A stretch of DNA of 64,000 nucleotides from Stutzerimonas azotifigens (lineage in GTDB: Bacteria; Pseudomonadota; Gammaproteobacteria; Pseudomonadales; Pseudomonadaceae). Below, in pieces: positions 58,324 to 64,000 of this stretch (the stretch's first letter is position 1; every line of letters begins with the position of its first letter). Location: contig NZ_JAAMRF010000001.1 of NCBI RefSeq assembly GCF_013522725.1, positions 186,001-250,000 on the forward strand, read 5' to 3'. The position numbers and the translations under genes were made by a program. The notes below the pieces were generated by a model, which worked only from the letters and a program-made list of their open reading frames with translations, made no database searches and was not told where the DNA came from.

Positions 58324-59241
58324 ATGGTCGACAAACTGACGCATCTCAAACAGCTGGAGGCGGAAAGCATCCACATCATCCGCGAAGTCGCTGCCGAGTT
58401 CGACAATCCGGTGATGCTCTATTCGATCGGCAAGGATTCGGCGGTCATGCTGCACCTGGCGCGCAAGGCCTTCTTCCCGGGGCGCCTGCCGTTCCCGGTG
58501 CTGCACGTCGATACGCGCTGGAAGTTCCAGGAAATGTATCGCTTCCGTGAGCGCATGGTCGATGAGATGGACCTGGACCTGATCACCCACATCAACCCCG
58601 AGGGCGTGGCTCAGGACATGAACCCCTTCACCTACGGCAGTGCCAAGCACACCGATGTGATGAAGACCGAAGGGCTCAAACAGGCACTCGACAAGTACGG
58701 CTTCGACGCCGCGTTCGGCGGTGCTCGGCGGGACGAGGAAAAATCCCGCGCCAAGGAACGTGTCTATTCGTTCCGCGACAGCAAGCATCGCTGGGATCCG
58801 AAAAACCAGCGCCCCGAACTGTGGAACGTCTACAACGGCAATGTGAAGAAGGGCGAGTCGATCCGGGTGTTCCCGCTGTCGAACTGGACCGAGCTGGATA
58901 TCTGGCAATACATCTATCTGGAGCAGATCCCCATCGTCCCCCTGTACTTCGCCGCCGAGCGCGAGGTGATCGAGAAGAACGGCACACTGATCATGATCGA
59001 TGACGAGCGCATCCTCGAACACCTCTCGGAAGAGGAGAAGGGCCGCATCGAAAAACGCATGGTCCGTTTCCGCACCTTGGGCTGCTACCCGCTCACTGGC
59101 GCCGTGGAATCGACTGCGACCAGCCTGCCGGAAATCATCCAGGAGATGCTGCTGACCCGAACCTCCGAACGCCAGGGCCGCGTCATCGATCACGACGCCG
59201 CTGGCTCGATGGAAGAGAAAAAGCGGCAGGGCTATTTCTAA
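58324..59241 (+). CDS. cysD: Sulfate adenylyltransferase subunit CysD
   Basis: Catalytic ATP-sulfurylase subunit of 305 aa. It makes adenylyl sulfate from sulfate and ATP with the GTPase CysN. The PP-loop is [13 protein letters not shown] near residue 36, and [16 protein letters not shown] follows. First gene of cysD-cysNC, the entry to assimilatory sulfate reduction. Confidence 0.97.
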   Translation: MVDKLTHLKQLEAESIHIIREVAAEFDNPVMLYSIGKDSAVMLHLARKAFFPGRLPFPVLHVDTRWKFQEMYRFRERMVDEMDLDLITHINPEGVAQDMNPFTYGSAKHTDVMKTEGLKQALDKYGFDAAFGGARRDEEKSRAKERVYSFRDSKHRWDPKNQRPELWNVYNGNVKKGESIRVFPLSNWTELDIWQYIYLEQIPIVPLYFAAEREVIEKNGTLIMIDDERILEHLSEEEKGRIEKRMVRFRTLGCYPLTGAVESTATSLPEIIQEMLLTRTSERQGRVIDHDAAGSMEEKKRQGYF

Positions 59242-59340
59242 AGTCCAGCGGACAACGAACTCGCGGGCGTGCCCGTATCGGCTGATAAAACAGAATTCAG
59301 GCTAGCTGCACCCTTCGGCTGCAGCGTGGAGCTATAGCGA

Positions 59341-61242
59341 ATGAGTCACCAATCCGAACTGATCAGCGAGGACATCCTCGCGTACCTGGCCCAGCACGAG
59401 CGCAAGGAACTGCTGCGCTTTCTCACCTGCGGCAACGTAGACGACGGCAAGAGCACGCTGATCGGTCGCCTGTTGCACGACTCCAAGATGATCTACGAGG
59501 ATCATCTGGAAGCCATCACCCGCGATTCGAAAAAGGTCGGCACCACTGGTGATGAGGTTGATCTGGCGCTGCTGGTCGACGGTCTGCAGGCCGAGCGCGA
59601 ACAGGGCATCACCATCGATGTGGCCTACCGCTACTTCTCCACCGCCAAGCGCAAGTTCATCATTGCCGACACCCCCGGCCATGAGCAGTACACCCGCAAC
59701 ATGGCCACCGGCGCGTCCACCTGCGACCTGGCGATCATCCTGGTCGATGCCCGCTACGGCGTGCAGACCCAGACCAAGCGCCACAGCTTCATCGCCTCGC
59801 TGCTGGGCATCAAACACATCGTGGTCGCCATCAACAAGATGGACCTGAACGGCTTCGACCAGCAGGTCTTCGAGCAGATCCGGGCCGATTACCTGTCGTT
59901 CGCCGAGCGCATTGAGCTCAAGCCGACCTCGCTGCATTTCGTGCCGATGTCCGCCCTCAAGGGTGACAACGTCGTGAACAAGAGCGAGCGTTCGCCGTGG
60001 TACACCGGGCCGGCGCTGATGGAAATTCTCGAAACGGTGGAAATCGCCGGCGACCGCAATTTCGACGACCTGCGCTTCCCGGTTCAGTACGTGAACCGGC
60101 CGAACCTCAACTTCCGGGGGTTTGCCGGCACGCTCGCCAGCGGCGTCGTGCGCAAGGGCGACGAAGTGGTCGTCCTTCCCTCGGGGAAGGGCAGCAGGGT
60201 CAAGTCCATCGTCACGTTCGACGGCGAGTTGGAGCAGGCGACGCCGGGTGAGGCTGTCACCCTGACGCTTGAAGACGAAATCGACGTTTCGCGCGGCGAC
60301 ATGCTGGTACACGGCGACAACCGCCCGCGCATTGACGACAACTTCGAAGCCATGCTGGTGTGGATGGCTGAGGAACCGATGCTTCCGGGCAAGAAATACG
60401 ACATCAAGCGCGCCACCAGCTACGTGCCTGGCTCGATTGCCAGCATCGTCCATCGCGTCGACGTGAACACCCTCGAGCACGGCGCGGCCAGCAGCCTGCA
60501 GCTGAACGAGATCGGCAAGGTCAAGATCGCCCTCGATGCACCGGTTGCGTTCGATGGCTACGAACAAAACCGCACCACCGGTGCCTTCATCGTCATCGAC
60601 CGCTTGACCAACGGCACCGTCGGCGCCGGCATGATCATCGCCGACCCGCTGGACGGCCAGAACACCAGTGGCAGCCATGGCGCGCTCGCCCACGTCAGCC
60701 GCGAAGAGCGTGCCGCCCGCTTCGGCCAGCAACCAGCCACCGTGCTGTTCACCGGCCTTTCGGGCGCCGGCAAGAGCACGCTCGCCTATGCGGTGGAGCG
60801 CAAGCTGTTCGACATGGGGCGCGCAGTCTACGTGCTCGACGGCCAGAACCTGCGCCACGACCTGAACAAAGGCTTGCCGCAAGATCGCGCCGGCCGTACC
60901 GAAAACTGGCGCCGTGCTGCGCATGTGGCGCGTCAGTTCAACGAAGCGGGGCTGATCACCCTGGCGGCCTTCGTTGCGCCGGATGCTGAAGGTCGCGAGC
61001 AGGCGAAAGCATTGATTGGTCACGACCGCTTGCTGACGGTTTACGTCAAGGCATCGGCCGAAACCTGCAAGCAGCGCGATCCGCAGGGGTTGTACGCGGC
61101 GGGAGGCGAAAATATTCCGGGCGTCACATTTGGGTATGACGAGCCTGAGGTGGCTGATGTGGTCATCGACACCGAAGACGTGCCCCTTGAAGAGGGTGTG
61201 AAGAAGGTGATCGAACTGCTTCGCCAGCGCGGCGCGATCTGA
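59341..61242 (+). CDS. cysNC: Bifunctional sulfate adenylyltransferase subunit/APS kinase CysNC
   Basis: Fusion of 633 aa. The N-terminal GTPase (CysN) has GNVDDGKST at 31-39, DTPGHEQY and NKMD; it drives CysD by GTP hydrolysis. The C-terminal APS kinase (CysC) has P-loop [11 protein letters not shown] near residue 475 and forms PAPS. The fusion is usual in pseudomonads. It follows cysD by 99 bp and ends in a strong terminator. Confidence 0.96.
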   Translation: MSHQSELISEDILAYLAQHERKELLRFLTCGNVDDGKSTLIGRLLHDSKMIYEDHLEAITRDSKKVGTTGDEVDLALLVDGLQAEREQGITIDVAYRYFSTAKRKFIIADTPGHEQYTRNMATGASTCDLAIILVDARYGVQTQTKRHSFIASLLGIKHIVVAINKMDLNGFDQQVFEQIRADYLSFAERIELKPTSLHFVPMSALKGDNVVNKSERSPWYTGPALMEILETVEIAGDRNFDDLRFPVQYVNRPNLNFRGFAGTLASGVVRKGDEVVVLPSGKGSRVKSIVTFDGELEQATPGEAVTLTLEDEIDVSRGDMLVHGDNRPRIDDNFEAMLVWMAEEPMLPGKKYDIKRATSYVPGSIASIVHRVDVNTLEHGAASSLQLNEIGKVKIALDAPVAFDGYEQNRTTGAFIVIDRLTNGTVGAGMIIADPLDGQNTSGSHGALAHVSREERAARFGQQPATVLFTGLSGAGKSTLAYAVERKLFDMGRAVYVLDGQNLRHDLNKGLPQDRAGRTENWRRAAHVARQFNEAGLITLAAFVAPDAEGREQAKALIGHDRLLTVYVKASAETCKQRDPQGLYAAGGENIPGVTFGYDEPEVADVVIDTEDVPLEEGVKKVIELLRQRGAI

Positions 61243-61260
61243 GCAGGAACCGAGTAACTG

Positions 61261-61285
61261 CGCCCCGCCATGCGGGGCGTTTTCG
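61261..61285 (+). terminator. Rho-independent terminator of cysD-cysNC
   Basis: CGCCCCGC and GCGGGGCG form a perfect 8-bp stem with loop CAT, followed by TTTTCGTTTTC. It lies 18 bp after the cysNC stop. Confidence 0.9.
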
Positions 61286-61345
61286 TTTTCGACCTTAGCG
61301 TTACGGCCCCAACGGGGGTGTAACCGGTAGGGAGCCAAACCGTAG

Positions 61346-61362
61346 GGCGGGTGCAACCCGCC
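61346..61362. repeat. Short intergenic palindrome
   Basis: GGCGGGT-GCA-ACCCGCC, perfect 7-bp arms. Similar GTAGGGCGGGTGCAACCCGCC strings recur between genes in many bacteria; function unknown. Confidence 0.5.
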
Positions 61363-61401
61363 AAGCGTATTCAGCGACGCCATCGTCCGGACATACCGGC
61401 A

Positions 61402-61432
61402 AAAACAAAACCGCCGGTGAGGGCAGGGTTTT
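61402..61432 (-). terminator. Probable terminator of pilAII
   Basis: AAAACC-GCC pairs with GGC-x-GGTTTT, followed in the minus direction by GTTTTTG. It lies 66 bp after the pilAII stop. Confidence 0.6.
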
Positions 61433-61497
61433 GTGTGGCCGATCAGGCGATGGGTAACCGCACGGGTTTCACCAGCCCTACAGGGCTACCTGCCGGG

Positions 61498-61947
61498 CTA
61501 GTTGCATCCTTTGGGTAAGAATGAGTTTTTCCAGCGAGGTGCGGAAGAGGCATCGACGGCGCACGTCCAGCTGCCATTGGTATCACGGGTTAGGGTGATA
61601 GTAGTGCCTTGTATGGACGAATTCGCCCTGTTGGCAAGCGTTGCTTGAAGCGTACCTACTCCGCTCTCCTCGAACGTAGCAACGGTAGCGCCAGTAGCCT
61701 CTACCAAATCTGAAGGCCTATACCCTATAGAGCTGTCGGTAACTTCTAGCCTTCCGGCTGCCAGTGTGGCTTCGATTGGGGTTCGGTAGGAACCCAGTTC
61801 CGCAAGCGCACGTTCAACCTGCGCTTTCAGCACATAATCCTGATAAACAGGGATGGCTGCGGCTGCGAGTATTCCTATGATCGAAACGGTCACAGCCAGC
61901 TCGATAAGCGTAAATCCTTTTGAAAGTTCGGTAGATTTTTTACTCAC
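61498..61947 (-). CDS. pilAII: Second type IV pilin-like protein PilAII
   Basis: Type IVa pilin of 149 aa. The short leader MSKKSTELSKG is cut before FTLIELAVTVSIIGILAAAA, the conserved N-terminal helix (E5 present). Two C-terminal cysteines (WTCAVD ... LPKGCN) define the disulfide loop. The start is GTG with a poor ribosome site, suggesting low expression. It lies directly downstream of pilAI, as in P. stutzeri, where PilAII was reported to be dispensable for pili and to dampen natural transformation. The role here is inferred from that arrangement. Confidence 0.85.
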   Translation of the reverse strand: MSKKSTELSKGFTLIELAVTVSIIGILAAAAIPVYQDYVLKAQVERALAELGSYRTPIEATLAAGRLEVTDSSIGYRPSDLVEATGATVATFEESGVGTLQATLANRANSSIQGTTITLTRDTNGSWTCAVDASSAPRWKNSFLPKGCN

Positions 61948-62032
61948 GACGCTGCTCGCTTCGACATTGGTAACATGTATGTCATTGGCTCAACTCCAGG
62001 CAAAATCTCGGCCTGGCAGAGATAACTGTCAG

Positions 62033-62062
62033 AAAAAAAGCCCCACCATCACTGGCGGGGCT
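62033..62062 (-). terminator. Rho-independent terminator of pilAI
   Basis: AGCCCCGCC and GGtGGGGCT form a 9-bp stem with one mismatch, followed by seven Ts in the minus direction. It lies 37 bp after the pilAI stop and separates pilAI from pilAII. Confidence 0.85.
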
Positions 62063-62098
62063 TTGCTTTGCTTGGCCTATGAAGGCTGAGCTACTGCG

Positions 62099-62575
62099 TT
62101 ACGGAGTTACAGGGCAGCCGTTGGGGGCGTAGCTGTCTTTCCAGCCGTTAGTTTGCGCTGGGGTAGTGACGCAGGTCCAAACGCCTTGTTCGTTGCGGCT
62201 AATGGCTACAGTGGCGCCTCGTACCGATGCACCGGCATTGCCACCGAGTACTGCAGTAATCGTGGGGGTGTCGCTAGTGCCGTCAGTAATTTCGATTTGC
62301 GCTTTGCCCTCGTCTTCCAGAAGGTTGGACTGGGTAAATCCAAGGTCAACCTGGTTAGGGCCCGGCTCATCAAGGGAGACAATTTCGTTGCCCTCCAGCA
62401 GGGCAGCTTCGGCTGCGGTCTTCAGCGCGCTGACTTCGCTAACAACGCGGGTTACTTGCGAACGAGCAACGTAGTCTTGGTATTGCGGAATGGCGATGGC
62501 GGCCAGGATCCCAATGATCGCAACCACGATCATCAGTTCGATAAGAGTGAAGCCTTTCTGCATCTGAGCTTTCAT
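62099..62575 (-). CDS. pilAI: Major type IV pilin PilA (PilAI)
   Basis: Type IVa prepilin of 158 aa. The six-residue leader MKAQMQ and glycine are followed by [20 protein letters not shown], the classic N-terminal helix with E5. C-terminal cysteines in WTCVTT and NGCPVTP close the D-loop. The ATG at 62575 has a perfect AAGGAG. A sigma-54 promoter lies upstream, and pilB is divergent. It is the expected main subunit for twitching and DNA uptake. Confidence 0.93.
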   Translation of the reverse strand: MKAQMQKGFTLIELMIVVAIIGILAAIAIPQYQDYVARSQVTRVVSEVSALKTAAEAALLEGNEIVSLDEPGPNQVDLGFTQSNLLEDEGKAQIEITDGTSDTPTITAVLGGNAGASVRGATVAISRNEQGVWTCVTTPAQTNGWKDSYAPNGCPVTP

Positions 62576-62622
62576 GTGTATCTCCTTGGAGGTGTGGTTA
62601 GGCATCAGCCTGCCAAGGGTGT

Positions 62623-62638
62623 TGCAGTCGCCGTGCCA
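62623..62638 (-). promoter_or_regulatory. Sigma-54 (-24/-12) promoter of pilAI
   Basis: On the minus strand TGGCAC-N5-CTGCA matches the TGGCAC-N5-TTGCW consensus, with only the first T of the -12 box differing. The predicted start near 62612 leaves a 37-nt leader. PilSR-RpoN control of pilA is known in Pseudomonas. Confidence 0.75.
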
Positions 62639-62743
62639 ACTTTCGAAACCCCAAGAAATGCGGCCTTTCATAGGCGGCTCAAATCATTCCGATTTCCTTA
62701 ATTCTCCATTACTGACACTTTTGGTCACTCAGCTCGTTGGCGT

Positions 62744-62772
62744 TTGGATTGAGTCGGCTTCTGCGCTATAAG
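62744..62772 (+). promoter_or_regulatory. Candidate sigma-70 promoter of pilB
   Basis: TTGGAT (62744-62749), a 17-bp spacer and TATAAG (62767-62772), 28 bp before the pilB ATG. Confidence 0.45.
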
Positions 62773-62800
62773 GCGTGCACTGATCCATCGCGAGGCCTCC

Positions 62801-64000
62801 ATGAGCGAACACATTTCCCTATCCGGCTTGGGCAAGCAAATGGTCCTGGCCGGGCTTCTCGACGAAAAGCGTGCCCAGCAGGCGCAGCAGCAGGCGGTCC
62901 GCAACAAGCTGTCGCTGGTGACCTATGTCGTCCAGAACAAGATGGCGAAGGGGCGCGACGTCGCGGAGCTGGCCGCCGAACAGTTCGGTATCGCCTTCAT
63001 GGACCTCTCGGTGCTGGACAAGGACAACCAGCCCAAGGATATCGTCAGCGAAAAGCTGGTGCGCCAGCATCGTGTGTTGCCCCTTTGGAAGCGCGGCAAC
63101 AAGCTTTATTTGGGCGTTTCTGACCCAAGCAACCACCAGGCGATTACTGACGTTCAGTTCAGCACAGGGCTTACTACCGAAGCGATCCTCGTCGAGGACG
63201 ACAAGCTTGGGGATGCGATCGACAAGTTTTTCGACAATGGGTCGAGTGGGCTGGAAGACCTGGGGGATGTCGATCTCGACGGCGTCGATGTCGAGACGGT
63301 CGGTGAGGATGCCAAGAGCGACGACGCCGGAGGGGAGGCAGATGATGCCCCGGTCGTCCGTTTCGTCAATAAAATGCTTCTGGATGCCATCCGTGGCGGT
63401 TCCTCCGACCTGCATTTCGAACCCTATGAAAAGGCCTATCGCGTGCGTCTGCGTACCGACGGCATTTTGCATGAGGTGGCCAGGCCTCCGATTCAGCTGG
63501 CGCCGCGTATATCGGCTCGCTTGAAGGTCATGGCCGGCCTCGATATTTCCGAGCGCCGCAAGCCGCAGGACGGCCGTATCAAGATGAAGTTGTCCAAGAC
63601 CAAGGCCATTGACTTCCGGGTCAACACCCTGCCGACGCTATGGGGCGAGAAAATCGTAATGCGGATCCTCGACCCCTCCAGCGCTCAGATGGGGATCGAC
63701 GCGCTGGGTTACGAGGAGAGTCAAAAAGAGCTCTATATGAATGCATTGTCCCAGCCTCAGGGGATGATTCTGGTTACTGGGCCTACTGGCTCGGGCAAGA
63801 CCGTATCGCTATACACCGGTTTGAACATCCTTAATACGGTGGACGTGAATATTTCCACGGCGGAGGATCCGGTCGAGATCAACCTTGAGGGTATCAACCA
63901 GGTCAACGTAAACCCGAAGCAGGGTATGGACTTCTCCCAGGCGCTGCGTGCTTTCCTCCGTCAGGACCCAGATATCATCATGGTGGGCGAGATCCGAGAT
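62801..64000 (+). CDS. pilB: Type IV pilus assembly ATPase PilB (partial, 3' end outside window)
   Basis: The first 400 codons of the pilus extension motor are present, with no stop before the window edge. The N-terminal GSPII_E_N-type domain (about residues 1-150) is followed by an acidic linker and the hexameric ATPase core with Walker A GPTGSGKT (about residue 327) and a Walker B-type RQDPDIIMVGEIRD at the end. The ATG at 62801 is preceded by GAGG. It is divergent from pilAI; pilC and pilD are expected beyond the edge. Confidence 0.95.
   Translation, partial: MSEHISLSGLGKQMVLAGLLDEKRAQQAQQQAVRNKLSLVTYVVQNKMAKGRDVAELAAEQFGIAFMDLSVLDKDNQPKDIVSEKLVRQHRVLPLWKRGNKLYLGVSDPSNHQAITDVQFSTGLTTEAILVEDDKLGDAIDKFFDNGSSGLEDLGDVDLDGVDVETVGEDAKSDDAGGEADDAPVVRFVNKMLLDAIRGGSSDLHFEPYEKAYRVRLRTDGILHEVARPPIQLAPRISARLKVMAGLDISERRKPQDGRIKMKLSKTKAIDFRVNTLPTLWGEKIVMRILDPSSAQMGIDALGYEESQKELYMNALSQPQGMILVTGPTGSGKTVSLYTGLNILNTVDVNISTAEDPVEINLEGINQVNVNPKQGMDFSQALRAFLRQDPDIIMVGEIRD

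Noticed and set aside
59332..61383. Open frame of 683 codons antisense to cysNC
   Set aside because: It covers the whole well-conserved cysNC gene in mirror image and extends through its terminator. No independent support.
61243..61497. tRNA gene beside pilA, as found in some Pseudomonas
   Set aside because: No cloverleaf, TTCGA arm or CCA-ready end is visible here, only terminators and a short palindrome.

Overview
The window is ordinary, GC-rich, almost fully coding chromosome from a Pseudomonas-type gammaproteobacterium. The best fit is the Stutzerimonas (Pseudomonas) stutzeri group. The reasons are the psdR-mdpA-dpp dipeptide locus in the gene order known from P. aeruginosa PA4496-PA4506, roxSR, algW, the kdsD-lpt-rpoN-ptsN block, and two adjacent type IV pilin genes beside pilB, which matches the pilAI/pilAII arrangement described in P. 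stutzeri. I see no prophage, insertion sequence, CRISPR array, rRNA or tRNA. Gene names come from recognising family sequences and gene order by eye, not from a database search.

Layout. 1-2.8 kb: PepSY membrane protein (cut by the window edge) and a CirA-type TonB receptor behind a candidate Fur box. 3.0-17.6 kb: dipeptide import and cleavage locus, with ABC core dppBCDF, an OprD-family porin, four DppA binding proteins, the cupin regulator PsdR and the M24 peptidase MdpA. Three matching dyads mark likely PsdR operators. 17.7-24.2 kb: SIMPL protein, RoxSR redox two-component system, AEC carrier, two tandem CaCA antiporters and a small RlpA-like lipoprotein. 24.2-27.4 kb: gatCAB. 27.7-40.7 kb: mreBCD-maf-rng-yhdP-nitrilase-tldD, then darP (yjgA) and pmbA. 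40.8-47.8 kb (minus strand): kdsD-kdsC-lptC-lptA-lptB, a terminator, then rpoN-hpf-ptsN-rapZ-ptsO. 48.0-56.1 kb (plus strand): mlaFEDCB-ibaG-murA-hisG-hisD-hisC. 56.2-64.0 kb: algW, a Nif3-family protein, cysD-cysNC, pilAII, pilAI and the first 400 codons of pilB.

Functionally, the left quarter feeds the cell with iron and dipeptides: porin OpdP, periplasmic DppA1-A4, DppBCDF, then peptidase MdpA, with PsdR controlling the set. The centre is envelope building: Mre shape complex, Kdo and LPS transport, Mla lipid transport, MurA and AlgW. The right end holds sulfate activation and the type IV pilus/transformation genes. The pilA promoter reads as a sigma-54 site, and rpoN itself lies in the window.

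I found no clearly new multi-gene system. The most useful non-routine observations are the three dyads around psdR, a probable ATT start codon for mreC, the alternating DppA subfamilies, a direct repeat that forms the end of dppF, a 7-bp tandem repeat inside an inverted repeat, and overlapping hairpins in front of hpf.
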